DNA of 34,910 bases. It comes from an uncultured Panacagrimonas sp. Lineage in GTDB: Bacteria; Pseudomonadota; Gammaproteobacteria; Nevskiales; Nevskiaceae. How positions within the stretch are numbered: the stretch's first letter is position 1; the number at the start of each line of letters is the position of its first letter. Made by a program: the position numbers and the translations under genes. The notes under the pieces are model-generated. The model was not told where the DNA came from, did not search any database, and worked only from the letters and a program-made list of their open reading frames with translations. The DNA is taken from positions 1 to 34,910 of the forward strand of contig CAMLNE010000004.1 in NCBI GenBank assembly GCA_946481265.1. Direction: 5' to 3'. Positions 7,791-16,134 of the stretch are shown here, in pieces.

Positions 7791-8212
7791 GGGGTGAGTC
7801 TAGGGCCGGTTGATGGGACTTCGGTTGCCGGTGCCGTGGGCGCGGCGAACGGATGCGGATGCCGTCCGGGGCGCATCGTAGCGGGTGCGCATGCGCCCTT
7901 CCGGGACGGCGTCGAATGCGCTTCGGATGGGCTTCCACGACGTGGTCGCGCGGGACGTATCGCATGCGTTGCGTGATCGCCTTGCCGTCCAGTGCCGTCC
8001 AGTGCCGGCGAGTCGGTTCCGGTTCGTTCGCGCTCGCCTGCGCCGACGCTCCTGCCATGGTGAGCTTTGATCGTGCTTTTCGGCGTGACCGGAAGTGCTC
8101 GCCCCTTGGGCGACCCTGGCCCGACTGGCGCGTCATGTCGCAATTCCCGGCCTGCGCGGCGATCAAGGACGTGCTCGTGCATCGCGATGTCCCCGGTCCA
8201 CGTCGTCGGCGT
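7791..8212. other. Non-coding gap between divergent genes
   Basis: This stretch separates the divergent GAF-GGDEF and DUF1820 genes. I find no ORF with family similarity and no RNA gene. A 10-bp unit GCCGTCCAGT is repeated in tandem at 7984-8003. The length leaves room for a small RNA or a long leader, but nothing specific is visible. Confidence 0.5.
7984..8003. repeat. Tandem 10-bp repeat, two copies
   Basis: GCCGTCCAGT occurs at 7984-7993 and again at 7994-8003, followed by GCCGG. It lies in non-coding DNA; no function can be assigned. Confidence 0.6.
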
Positions 8213-8241
8213 TTGCGGTGCCGCAGCCGCGCTTCGATAAT
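8213..8241 (+). promoter_or_regulatory. Sigma70-like promoter of the DUF1820-MBL pair
   Basis: TTGCGG (8213-8218), 17-nt spacer, GATAAT (8236-8241). Transcription would begin near 8248, about 30 nt before the ATG at 8278. Spacing is optimal and the -10 is close to consensus. Confidence 0.6.
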
Positions 8242-8277
8242 CCCCGACCGCATCCTTACCGGACCCTCCGCCACCGA

Positions 8278-8607
8278 ATGTCCAGCAAATCGCGCCTCTA
8301 CCGCGTCAGCTTCCACAATCAGGGCAAGGTCTACGAGATCTACGCCCAGAGCGTCAGTCACGGCGGGATGCCGGGTTTCATCGAAGTGGAAAAGCTGGTG
8401 TTCGGCGAGAAATCCATGGTGGTGGTCGACACCTCCGAGGAAAAGCTCAAGGCCGAGTTCGAGGGCGTGGAGCGCTTCTACGTGCCGCTGCATGCGGTAA
8501 TCCGCATCGACGAGGTGGCCAAGGCCGGACCGGCCCGGATCAGCGCCGGTGGCGACAAGATCCTTCCCTTCCCGATGATGGTGGGCGGCACCGACACCAA
8601 GAACTGA
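8278..8607 (+). CDS. DUF1820 family protein
   Basis: 109 residues, small and soluble. The opening SRLYRVSFHNQGKVYEIYA and the block GFIEVEKLVFGE are the hallmarks of DUF1820, a family of uncharacterised proteins found mainly in Gammaproteobacteria. I know of no established function. The ATG at 8278 is the natural start because the family similarity begins immediately and a promoter lies 37 nt upstream; the frame is open further upstream but that part is unrelated. The MBL-fold gene begins 7 nt after its stop, whose TGAGGA also supplies that gene's ribosome-binding site, so the two are one operon. Confidence 0.9.
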   Translation: MSSKSRLYRVSFHNQGKVYEIYAQSVSHGGMPGFIEVEKLVFGEKSMVVVDTSEEKLKAEFEGVERFYVPLHAVIRIDEVAKAGPARISAGGDKILPFPMMVGGTDTKN

Positions 8608-8614
8608 GGATTCC

Positions 8615-9385
8615 GTGAGCCGGTTCCGCTTCGCCCTGCTTGGCAGTGGCAGCCGAGGCAATGCCACGGTGGTCGAGGCCGGCGCCACCCGCGTGCTGGT
8701 GGACTGCGGCTTCTCGGTCCGCGAGATCGGCGCCCGCGCCCAGAGCATCGGCCTGGATCCGGCCAGCCTGGATGCGATCCTGGTCACCCACGAGCACAGC
8801 GATCACATTGCCGGCGTGGCGCGCCTGGCCCGCGCCCATGGCATCCCGGTGTACCTGACCGATGGCACTGCCTCGACCCGCAGCGACTGGGCGGGCTGCA
8901 CGCTGCGCACGCTCTCGCCGCACGCGGCCTTCACGCTGGGCGAGATCGAGGTGCAGCCCTTTCCGGTGCCGCACGACGCCCGCGAACCCTGCCAGTTCAC
9001 CTTCGTCCATGCCGGCCGACGCCTGGGGATCGTCTCGGACCTGGGCTGCATCACCCCGCACGTCGTGCGCAGCCTGGATGCCTGCCAGGCGCTGCTGCTC
9101 GAGTGCAACCACGACGTCGACATGCTGGCGGTCGGGCCCTATCCGGAGAGCCTGAAGCGCCGTGTCGGCGGGAACTGGGGTCACCTGTCGAACGCGCAGG
9201 CGGCCGGCCTGCTGCGCAGCATCGATCGCTCGCGCCTGGGCAGCCTGGTCCTGACCCACCTGTCGGAAAAGAACAACACGCCGCAACTCGCGCGCGCCGC
9301 CATCTGCGAGGCGCTGGACGAGGACCCGGACTGGTGCGTCTGCGCCGAGCAGGAGCGCAGCTCGGGCTGGCGGGAAATCGACTAG
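8615..9385 (+). CDS. MBL-fold metallo-hydrolase (YycJ/WalJ-like)
   Basis: 256 residues starting at GTG. The N-terminal LLGSGSRGNATVVE is diagnostic for the YycJ-like branch of the metallo-beta-lactamase superfamily. The metal motif T-H59-E-H61-S-D63-H64 is intact, and further conserved segments are IVSDLGC and LLLECNHD, NWGHLSN and LVLTHLSEKNN. Members of this branch are predicted phosphodiesterases or nucleases; in Firmicutes the gene accompanies the WalKR regulators, but that context is absent here. It shares an operon with DUF1820, and a strong hairpin follows 11 nt after the stop. Confidence 0.9.
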   Translation: MSRFRFALLGSGSRGNATVVEAGATRVLVDCGFSVREIGARAQSIGLDPASLDAILVTHEHSDHIAGVARLARAHGIPVYLTDGTASTRSDWAGCTLRTLSPHAAFTLGEIEVQPFPVPHDAREPCQFTFVHAGRRLGIVSDLGCITPHVVRSLDACQALLLECNHDVDMLAVGPYPESLKRRVGGNWGHLSNAQAAGLLRSIDRSRLGSLVLTHLSEKNNTPQLARAAICEALDEDPDWCVCAEQERSSGWREID

Positions 9386-9396
9386 GCGAAGGCTCG

Positions 9397-9417
9397 CGGC
9401 GCGGTTTTGCGCCGTTT
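9397..9417 (+). terminator. Terminator-like hairpin after the MBL gene
   Basis: CGGCGC (9397-9402), loop GGTTTT, GCGCCG (9409-9414), then TTT. It lies 11 nt past the stop codon. A second hairpin pair follows: GCGGGC/GCCCGC at 9440-9457, then a short CGCC-TAAA-GGCG stem followed by TTTT at 9470-9473, so termination may be in two steps. Confidence 0.5.
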
Positions 9418-9495
9418 GCGGTGCCGCTTCCGACGTCGTGCGGGCGGCACAGCCCGCGCCTAAAGGCGGTTTTCGTGTCGCCGCGCCGCGGGGCG

Positions 9496-9503
9496 GATAA
9501 AAT
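9496..9503 (+). promoter_or_regulatory. Possible -10 element of purL
   Basis: GATAAAAT at 9496-9503 contains TAAAAT, 37 nt before the purL ATG. No convincing -35 hexamer is found at the right distance, so the promoter call rests on the -10 alone. No purine-repressor type palindrome is recognised. Confidence 0.35.
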
Positions 9504-9539
9504 TGCGCTCCCCTTCGTGTCATCACCTCGCGCGTCGCC

Positions 9540-12500
9540 ATGACCGTTCTCGTCGTCCCTTCGGCCACGCGTCTTTCCGCGTTTCGCATCGCGCGCCTGC
9601 TCGACCGCCTCGCGCCGCGGGTGCCCGGCCTGAGCGGCCTGCTGGCGCAGGACTTCTTTCTCGTGCAGGGCGAGGCCGATCCGGCCGCGCTGCGCCGCCT
9701 GTTGGGCGAGGGTCCGACCGCTCTTCCCGATGGGGAGGGGCGCCTGTTCGTGGTGCCGCGCCTGGGCACGGTCTCGCCCTGGAGCAGCAAGGCTACCGAC
9801 ATCGCCCGTGTCTGCGGCCTGGACCGCGTGCAGCGCATTGAGCTGGCGCGGGTGGTGGTGCCACAGGGAGCGCAGGCCATTCCGCCGGAGGCCTGGGGCG
9901 AGCTGCATGATCCGATGATGGAGTCGGTGCTCGTCGAGACCGATCAACTGGCGCACGTGTTCGACACCCAGCCACCGCGCCCGCTGCGCCGCGTGCCGGT
10001 GCTCTCGGGCGGACGCGACGCGCTGGTCGTCGCCAACCGCGACTGGGGCCTGGCCCTGTCCGAGGAGGAGATCGACTACCTGGTCCAGCACGCGCTGAAG
10101 TCCAAGCTGGATCCGAGCGACGCCGAGCTGATGATGTTCGCGCAGGTCAATTCCGAGCACTGCCGGCACAAGATCTTCAACGCCGAGTTCAGCGTGGACG
10201 GCGAGGCACAGCCGCTGTCGCTGTTCCAGATGATCAAGGAATCGCACAAGGCCTCGCCGCAGGGCGTGCTCTCCGCCTACGTCGACAACGCGGCCGTGAT
10301 CGAGGGCTTCGAGGCCATGCGCTGGTTCGCCGAAGGCGACCACGTCTGGCGCGGGCACGACGAGCCGGTGGGCATCCTCATGAAGGTGGAGACGCACAAC
10401 CACCCGACCGGCATCTCGCCGCACCCGGGCGCCGCCACCGGTGCCGGCGGCGAGATCCGCGACGAGGCGGCGACCGGTCGTGGCGGCCGGCCCAAGGCCG
10501 GACTCTGCGGCTTCACCGTCGCCAACCTGCACATCCCCGACTTCGTGCAGCCCTGGGAGGCGGCGCTGCCGCGCCCGCCGCGCATGGCGCCGGCGCTGAC
10601 GATCATGCTCGAGGCGCCGATCGGGGCGGCGGCCTACAACAACGAATTCGGACGCCCGAACCTCGCCGGCTACTTCCGTACCTTCGAGGCGATCACTGCC
10701 GACGGCCGCAACCGTGGCTATCACAAGCCGATCATGATCGCCGGCGGCTACGGCAACATCCGGGTTCCCCACGTGCACAAGCTGCCCGTGGTCGAAGGCG
10801 CGCAGCTGGTCGTGCTCGGCGGCCCGGCGATGCTGATCGGGCTGGGTGGCGGTGCGGCCAGCTCGATGGCCACCGGCACCTCGAGCGCCGAGCTGGATTT
10901 CGCCTCCGTGCAGCGCGCCAACCCCGAGCTGGAGCGCCGCTGCCAGGAAGTGATCGACGCCTGCTGGGCGATGGGCGATCACAACCCGATCCTGTCGGTG
11001 CACGACGTCGGTGCCGGCGGCATCTCCAATGCGCTGCCCGAGCTGGTGCACGCGGACGATCGCGGCGGCCATTTCCGCCTGCGCAGCGTGCTCAGCGCCG
11101 ATCCCGCGCTGTCGCCGATGGAGATCTGGTGCAACGAGTCGCAGGAGCGCTACGTGCTCGCGGTGCGGCCCGAGGGCGTGGCGGTGCTGCAGGGCTTCTG
11201 CACGCGCGAACGCTGCCCGATGGCGGTGGTCGGCACCGCCACCGCGGAGCGTCAGCTCATCGTCGAGGACGATGACGGCAGCTGTCCGGTCGACATGCCG
11301 ATGCCGGTGCTGCTGGGCAAGCCGCCGCGCCTGTCCCGCAGCACGCGGCGCGCCTCGTCGGCGGCGGTGCCGTTCGCGCTGCCGGAGGATTTCGGACAGG
11401 CCGCACGACGCGTGCTGCAGCACCCGACGGTGGCCGCCAAGCAGTTCCTGATCACGATCGGCGATCGCAGCGTCGGCGGGCTGAGCGTGCGTGACCAGAT
11501 GGTCGGCCCCTGGCAGGTGCCGGTGGCCGATTGCGCGGTCACCGCGACCGGCTTCGAGGCCACCACCGGCGAGGCCATGAGCATGGGCGAGCGCCCGGTG
11601 CTCGCGCTGCTCGACGCCCCGGCCTCCGGCCGCATGGCGGTGGGCGAGGCGATCACCAACATCATGTCGGCGCGCATCGCCGCGCTGTCCGATGTGCGCC
11701 TGTCCGCCAACTGGATGGCCGCCTGCGGCCAGGGCGACGAGGACGCGCGCCTGTTCGACACGGTGCGCGCGGTGGGCGCGGAGCTGTGCCCGCAGCTGGG
11801 CATCGCGATTCCGGTCGGCAAGGATTCACTGTCGATGAAGGCGGTGTGGCAGGACGGCGAGACGGTGCACACGCAGACTGCGCCGCTGTCGCTGATCGTC
11901 TCCGCCTTCGCGCCGGTGCTCGATGTGCGCGCCACCCTCACGCCGCAGCTGCGGCTGGACGCCGGCCCCTCGGCGCTGGTGCTGATCGACCTCGGCGGCG
12001 GCCGCAACCGGCTCGGCGGCTCGATCCTCACCCAGGTGTATTCGCAGCTGGGCGAGATCGCGCCGGATCTCGACGATCCCGGGCAGCTCAAGGCGGCGTT
12101 CGAGCTGGTGCAGCGCTGGAACGCGGACGGCCGCGTGCTGGCCTGCCACGACCGCTCCGACGGTGGCCTGCTGGCGACGCTGTGCGAGATGGCCTTCGCC
12201 GGTCACTGCGGCCTGCGGGCGAGTGGGCTCGACGCGGCCGGCTGGTTCTCCGAGGAGCTTGGCATCGTGCTGCAGGTGCGGGCGGCCGATGCCGAAGCCC
12301 TGATCGCCGAAGCCGGCGCGCTGGGCCTGACGGCGCTGCAGGTGGGCGCGCCGCGCGAGGACGACCGCATCGTCATCGTCGGCCCCAACGGCAAGGAGCT
12401 GCTGGACGAGGCGCGCAGCACCCTGTTCAAGACCTGGTTCGAGACCAGCTACCGGATCGCGCGGTTGCGCGACAACCCCGGATGCGCGGACGAGGAGTTC

Positions 12501-13364
12501 GAATCCGCCGGCCGCTTCAGCGATCCCGGACTGGGCGTCTGGCTGAGCTTCGACCCGGCGCCGCGCGCGATGCCTTCCGGATCGCGCCGGCCGCGCGTGG
12601 CGGTGCTGCGCGAGCAGGGCGTCAACGGCCAGGCCGAGATGGCCTGGGCCTTCCACGCGGCGGGTTTCGAGGCGGTGGACGTGCACATGTCGGACGTGCT
12701 CGAAGGGCGGGTCCGGCTCGACGGCTTCCAGGGCCTGGCCGCCTGCGGCGGCTTCTCCTACGGCGACGTGCTCGGCGCCGGGCAGGGCTGGGCCAAGACC
12801 ATCCTGTTCAATGCGCGCGGTCGCGACGCCTTCCAGGAATTCCTCGCCGACACCGGCAAGTTCGCGCTCGGCGTGTGCAACGGCTGCCAGATGTTCGCGG
12901 CCCTGCAGGAACTGGTGCCGGGCGCATCGCGCTGGCCGATGTTCCGTCGCAACCGCTCTGAGCAGTTCGAGGCGCGCTGGACGATGGTGGAAGTCCTGGA
13001 GTCGAAGTCGATCCTGTTCGCCGGCATGGCCGGCTCGCGCCTGCCCATCGCGGTATCGCACGGCGAGGGCCGCGCCGAGTTCCGCGTCGATGCGCACCTG
13101 GCCGCGCTGCAGGCCAACGCACAGGTCGCGATGCGCTTCGTCGACAACGCCGGCGAAGTCGCCACGCGCTACCCGGCGAACCCCAACGGCTCGCCCTCCG
13201 GCGTGACCGCGATCTGCAACGAGGACGGCCGCATCACCATCCTGATGCCGCATCCGGAGCGCACCATCCACGGCGTGACGGGCTCATGGTGGCCGGAGTC
13301 GGCGCGCGCGGCGCGCACGCCCTGGTTCCGTCTGTTCGAGAACGCACGCAGCTGGGTCGGCTGA
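9540..13364 (+). CDS. purL: Phosphoribosylformylglycinamidine synthase, single-chain
   Basis: 1274 residues, close to the usual 1290-1300 of the large gammaproteobacterial form. It performs the fourth step of purine synthesis, converting FGAR to FGAM with ATP and glutamine. Order: N-terminal PurS-like domain (1 to about 160), linker, two AIRS-like synthetase halves (NSEHCRHKIFNAEF, KVETHNHPTGISPHPGAATG, then VSAFAPV), and a C-terminal class I glutaminase. The glutaminase triad is visible: Cys1113 in GVCNGCQMF, His1238 and Glu1240 in MPHPERT. The fusion of glutaminase and synthetase excludes the PurS/PurQ/PurL three-subunit type. No obvious Shine-Dalgarno sequence stands before the ATG. Monocistronic, between its own upstream terminator and a convergent CinA-domain gene. 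Confidence 0.97.
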   Translation: MTVLVVPSATRLSAFRIARLLDRLAPRVPGLSGLLAQDFFLVQGEADPAALRRLLGEGPTALPDGEGRLFVVPRLGTVSPWSSKATDIARVCGLDRVQRIELARVVVPQGAQAIPPEAWGELHDPMMESVLVETDQLAHVFDTQPPRPLRRVPVLSGGRDALVVANRDWGLALSEEEIDYLVQHALKSKLDPSDAELMMFAQVNSEHCRHKIFNAEFSVDGEAQPLSLFQMIKESHKASPQGVLSAYVDNAAVIEGFEAMRWFAEGDHVWRGHDEPVGILMKVETHNHPTGISPHPGAATGAGGEIRDEAATGRGGRPKAGLCGFTVANLHIPDFVQPWEAALPRPPRMAPALTIMLEAPIGAAAYNNEFGRPNLAGYFRTFEAITADGRNRGYHKPIMIAGGYGNIRVPHVHKLPVVEGAQLVVLGGPAMLIGLGGGAASSMATGTSSAELDFASVQRANPELERRCQEVIDACWAMGDHNPILSVHDVGAGGISNALPELVHADDRGGHFRLRSVLSADPALSPMEIWCNESQERYVLAVRPEGVAVLQGFCTRERCPMAVVGTATAERQLIVEDDDGSCPVDMPMPVLLGKPPRLSRSTRRASSAAVPFALPEDFGQAARRVLQHPTVAAKQFLITIGDRSVGGLSVRDQMVGPWQVPVADCAVTATGFEATTGEAMSMGERPVLALLDAPASGRMAVGEAITNIMSARIAALSDVRLSANWMAACGQGDEDARLFDTVRAVGAELCPQLGIAIPVGKDSLSMKAVWQDGETVHTQTAPLSLIVSAFAPVLDVRATLTPQLRLDAGPSALVLIDLGGGRNRLGGSILTQVYSQLGEIAPDLDDPGQLKAAFELVQRWNADGRVLACHDRSDGGLLATLCEMAFAGHCGLRASGLDAAGWFSEELGIVLQVRAADAEALIAEAGALGLTALQVGAPREDDRIVIVGPNGKELLDEARSTLFKTWFETSYRIARLRDNPGCADEEFESAGRFSDPGLGVWLSFDPAPRAMPSGSRRPRVAVLREQGVNGQAEMAWAFHAAGFEAVDVHMSDVLEGRVRLDGFQGLAACGGFSYGDVLGAGQGWAKTILFNARGRDAFQEFLADTGKFALGVCNGCQMFAALQELVPGASRWPMFRRNRSEQFEARWTMVEVLESKSILFAGMAGSRLPIAVSHGEGRAEFRVDAHLAALQANAQVAMRFVDNAGEVATRYPANPNGSPSGVTAICNEDGRITILMPHPERTIHGVTGSWWPESARAARTPWFRLFENARSWVG

Positions 13365-13404
13365 TGCCGACGCGGCACCGGTAGCCGGGACATCCGCCTC
13401 GCCA

Positions 13405-13435
13405 CCGGGGCGCGTTGCCGTCGCTGCCGCCCCGG
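13405..13435. terminator. Hairpin between convergent purL and CinA-domain genes
   Basis: CCGGGGCG (13405-13412) pairs with CGCCCCGG (13428-13435) over 8 bp with a 15-nt loop. No T-run on either strand. Its place in an 83-nt convergent gap is the main support. Confidence 0.3.
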
Positions 13436-13447
13436 ATCGCGCCCGGA

Positions 13448-13948
13448 CTACTTCGAGGGAGCCGCCTCCAGCGCCTCGACCAGCAGCACGAGCGTCGCCC
13501 GCGCGAAGGCCCACATGTTGGTCACGCGATCCTCCTGGCCGGTCCGCAGCGTGCGCACGAGGTTCACCGGCCCGGTGATCGCCATGCAGGTATGGCCGGA
13601 TGGATCGCCGTAGGGATTGGGCGGGCCTGCAGCGCCCGTCTCGGACAGGCCCCAGGTCACGCCCTCGTGCCGCGCCAGCATCGCGCGGCACAGGATCTCC
13701 GCGTAGGGCTCGGAGCTGGAACGCACCCCCTGCTTGCGCAGCTCCTTCATGTCCAGCTGCACCAGCGAGCGGATCGAGTCGAAGGAGTAGGTGATGGCGC
13801 CGCCGACGTAGTACGCCGAAGCGCCGGGCACCGCGAGCAGGCTGGCGGAGACCAGGCCGCCGGCGGAGGTCTCGGCGACCACGATCCTTTCGCCGCGCGC
13901 CTTGAGCAGCTCGCCGGCGCGGCGCCCCATTTCGAAGATGTCGTTCAT
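13448..13948 (-). CDS. CinA C-terminal-domain family protein (PncC-like) with altered active-site motif
   Basis: 166 residues, the size of a stand-alone CinA C-terminal domain. Characterised members hydrolyse nicotinamide mononucleotide to nicotinate mononucleotide and ammonia. The fold is recognisable from VVAETSAGGLVSASLLAVPGASAYYVGGAITYS and the G-A-A-G-P loop at about 115. In E. coli PncC, as I recall, the motif is ESCTGG with a catalytic Ser, and a Lys follows YSNEA; here the motif is ETSAGG and the Lys position reads Ile (YSFDSI). The activity is therefore doubtful or different. The start codon overlaps the LysR stop by 4 nt (ATGA), so it is translationally coupled to the regulator. Confidence 0.82.
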   Translation of the reverse strand: MNDIFEMGRRAGELLKARGERIVVAETSAGGLVSASLLAVPGASAYYVGGAITYSFDSIRSLVQLDMKELRKQGVRSSSEPYAEILCRAMLARHEGVTWGLSETGAAGPPNPYGDPSGHTCMAITGPVNLVRTLRTGQEDRVTNMWAFARATLVLLVEALEAAPSK

Positions 13949-14892
13949 GCAGTGTTCCCGAGCGTCGATGAAGTGAGAGTGGGGCCGGCGCGGCGGGCCG
14001 CGCAGGCATCGGCGACATTGTCGCGCAGCAGTTCGACCAGGCGCAGGATGCCGGGTCCGGCGTAGTCGCGATCGGCATAGATCAGGTACAGCGTGCCCAC
14101 GCGTTCCTGCGCGCCGTCCAGCGCCAGCGGCACGACCGCGCCCGCGGCCAGTTCGTCCGCGATCTTGTCCTCCGGCAGCCAGGCGAAGCCGTGGCCCGCG
14201 CACACTGCCGCGATGGAGGTGGCCATGTGGCTTACCGTCCAGCGCTGCTTGGCTTCCAGGCTCAGCGGCGTGGCCGCGCGCTGGCTGCCGGAGTCGCGCA
14301 CCACGATGTGGCGATGCGCGCGCAGGTCGGCCTGGCTCGGCGGACGGCCGAGGTGATGCAGGGGATGTCCTGGCGCGGCGACCAGCAGCAGCCGCATCTG
14401 CATCAGCGGCTCGCCGAGAAAGCCGGGCGGCACCTGCGGGGCGATCGCGATGTCGGCCTCGCCTTTCAACAGGCACTCGGCGGTGCCGCCAAGCACCGAC
14501 TCGATCAGCTCGATGCGCGTGTGCGGACTCTCGTCGCCGAAGCGCGCGAGCGTGCGCAGCAGCAGGCCGGTGGGAAAGATGATTTCCACCGCGAGCCGGA
14601 TCTCCGCCTCCCAGCCTGCGGACAGGGAGCCGGCGGCGCGCTCGAGGCTGGCGGCCTCGTCGAGCAGGGCGCGCGCGCGCCGGTAGAGCAGGGTGCCGGT
14701 CGGCGTGAGCACGGACTTGCGTCCCTGCACCTCGAAGACCTTCACGCCGAGCTGCGACTCGATCTTCTGCACGGCATAGGTGATGGCCGACTGGCTCTTG
14801 TGCAGGGCCGCGGCCGCCTGCGCATAGCCGCCGGCGTCGACCACCGCCGTCAGGGCGCGCCATTGCTCGATTCTGATTTTGGGGACGGACAT
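13945..14892 (-). CDS. LysR-family transcriptional regulator
   Basis: 315 residues. The N-terminal winged helix (about 5-64, LTAVVDAGGYAQAAAALHKS, then SAITYAVQKIESQLG) is a clear LysR DNA-binding domain, followed by the substrate-binding domain from about residue 90 (EIRLAVEIIFPTGLLLRTL). It is divergent from the azoreductase gene across a very AT-rich 108-nt gap, the classical LysR arrangement, so control of azoR-doxX-pirin and of itself is likely. The effector is unknown; quinone or electrophile stress would fit the neighbours. A weak GGA precedes the ATG. Downstream it is coupled to the CinA-domain gene. Confidence 0.92.
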   Translation of the reverse strand: MSVPKIRIEQWRALTAVVDAGGYAQAAAALHKSQSAITYAVQKIESQLGVKVFEVQGRKSVLTPTGTLLYRRARALLDEAASLERAAGSLSAGWEAEIRLAVEIIFPTGLLLRTLARFGDESPHTRIELIESVLGGTAECLLKGEADIAIAPQVPPGFLGEPLMQMRLLLVAAPGHPLHHLGRPPSQADLRAHRHIVVRDSGSQRAATPLSLEAKQRWTVSHMATSIAAVCAGHGFAWLPEDKIADELAAGAVVPLALDGAQERVGTLYLIYADRDYAGPGILRLVELLRDNVADACAARRAGPTLTSSTLGNTA

Positions 14893-14965
14893 TATCCAAA
14901 AATTAGTTAAGAATGTGCCTAATATTGAACTTTTTTATTGGTTTTACAAATTATTTAATAGGCAC
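14893..14965. promoter_or_regulatory. AT-rich divergent control region with inverted repeat (LysR operator candidate)
   Basis: This stretch is strikingly AT-rich compared with everything around it. GTGCCTA (14915-14921) and TAGGCAC (14959-14965) form a perfect inverted repeat 37 nt apart and flank a TTGAAC (14925-14930) that may serve as a -35. LysR regulators typically bind a recognition and an activation site in such gaps. The exact -10 is ambiguous because several AT-rich hexamers fit. Confidence 0.5.
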
Positions 14966-15000
14966 ACCCCAAGCCGAACCCCCAGCCAAGGAGATGTGCC

Positions 15001-15624
15001 ATGACTTCCCCGATCCCCACCAGCCCCCGACTTCTGCAGATCAACGCCAGCCTCCACCAGGGCCAAGGCCAGTCCACCCGGATGGCCGAGGGCTTCGTGG
15101 CCGCCTACCGCGAATGTCACCCGGGCACTGAACTGGTGATCCGCGATCTCGCCGGCGATGCGGTGCCCCATCTCGACGCGCGCCGATTCGGCGCCTTTCT
15201 CGCGCCGGCCCAGGAGCGCACGCCGGAGCAGCAGGCAGTGGTCGCGTACTCGGATGCCCTGATCGACGAGCTGCGTGCCGCGGATGTCGTGGTGCTGGGC
15301 CTGCCGATGTACAACTTCGGTGTGCCGTCCCAACTCAAGAGCTACTTCGATCACATCGCCCGGGCCGGGGTGACCTTCCGCTACACGGCGAACGGGCCGG
15401 AGGGCCTGCTCAAGAACAAGAAGGCCTACGTCTTCGCCGCGCGCGGCGGGCTGTACGCCGGCACGCCGCTGGATACGCAGACCGGCTACGTGCGCGACTT
15501 CCTGCGCTTCATCGGCATCGAGGACGTGGAATTCGTCTACGCCGAGGGCCTGGCGATCAGCCCGGAGACAAAGTCCCGCGCGCTCGAGCAGGCTGCGGAT
15601 TCCATCACGCGGCTCGCCGCGTAA
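15001..15624 (+). CDS. azoR: FMN-dependent NADH:quinone/azo reductase (AzoR family)
   Basis: 207 residues, flavodoxin-like fold. It reduces quinones and azo compounds with NADH, probably to protect from electrophile stress. Diagnostic parts are the N-terminal phosphate loop INASLHQGQGQST, the segment LGLPMYNFGVPSQLKSYFDHIARAGVTFRYT (about 100-130) and the FAARGGLY loop. The ATG is preceded by AAGGAG. It is the first gene of a rightward set with doxX and pirin genes, divergent from the LysR regulator. Confidence 0.93.
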   Translation: MTSPIPTSPRLLQINASLHQGQGQSTRMAEGFVAAYRECHPGTELVIRDLAGDAVPHLDARRFGAFLAPAQERTPEQQAVVAYSDALIDELRAADVVVLGLPMYNFGVPSQLKSYFDHIARAGVTFRYTANGPEGLLKNKKAYVFAARGGLYAGTPLDTQTGYVRDFLRFIGIEDVEFVYAEGLAISPETKSRALEQAADSITRLAA

Positions 15625-15660
15625 GCCATCGCGACATCCGCAACTGAAAGGAGAACCGCC

Positions 15661-16044
15661 GTGAACCTGATCCAGACCCTCGCCGCCCCCACCGGTCGCG
15701 TCCTGCTCGCCCTGCTGTTCCTGCTCGCCGGTGTACAGAAGATCGGCGGCTACGAGGGCACGCTCGCGTACATGACCTCCCAGGGCGTTCCGGCCTTCAT
15801 GCTGCCGCTGGTGATCGCGCTGGAGGTGCTCGGAGCGCTGGCGATCATGGTCGGCTGGAAGACGCGCATCGTCGCCTTCCTGCTCGCCGGCTTCAGCCTG
15901 GTCTCGGCGGCCCTGTTCCACCTCCAGCCCGACGACGCGGTGCAGATGACGATGTTCCTCAAGAACGTCTCGATCGCCGGCGGCTTCCTGCTGCTGGTCG
16001 CGCATGGCGCCGGCGCCTGGAGCCTCGACAACCGGCGCCGCTGA
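15661..16044 (+). CDS. DoxX family membrane protein
   Basis: 127 residues, four predicted membrane helices, with the family start LLALLFLLAGVQKI. DoxX proteins are inner-membrane partners in redox processes and detoxification; the biochemical role is not settled. The GTG start is supported by AAGGAG 8 nt upstream. It lies 36 nt behind azoR. Pairing of DoxX with azoreductase and pirin under a LysR regulator is common in Proteobacteria. Confidence 0.9.
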   Translation: MNLIQTLAAPTGRVLLALLFLLAGVQKIGGYEGTLAYMTSQGVPAFMLPLVIALEVLGALAIMVGWKTRIVAFLLAGFSLVSAALFHLQPDDAVQMTMFLKNVSIAGGFLLLVAHGAGAWSLDNRRR

Positions 16045-16052
16045 GCGCCCCC

Positions 16053-16071
16053 GCCCGGGCCAGACCCGGGC
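16053..16071 (+). terminator. Hairpin between doxX and pirin genes
   Basis: GCCCGGG (16053-16059), loop CCAGA, CCCGGGC (16065-16071), 8 nt after the doxX stop. No T-run. It may lower expression of the pirin gene or protect the upstream mRNA. Confidence 0.25.
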
Positions 16072-16134
16072 TTCCACCCGGCGCGCGGCCGCGCTGGCAA
16101 GAGCGCGCCCTGCCCCGCTTCCACGGAGAACCGC

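Noticed and set aside
9051..11423. 790-codon minus-strand frame opposite the MBL and purL genes
   Set aside because: Mirror frame of conserved purL domains; no motif, no ribosome-binding site.
13448..14899. Continuous 483-codon minus-strand frame suggesting a LysR-CinA fusion
   Set aside because: Only the CinA part is in this frame; the LysR part is read in another frame with its own start and stop, and the two genes overlap by 4 nt.
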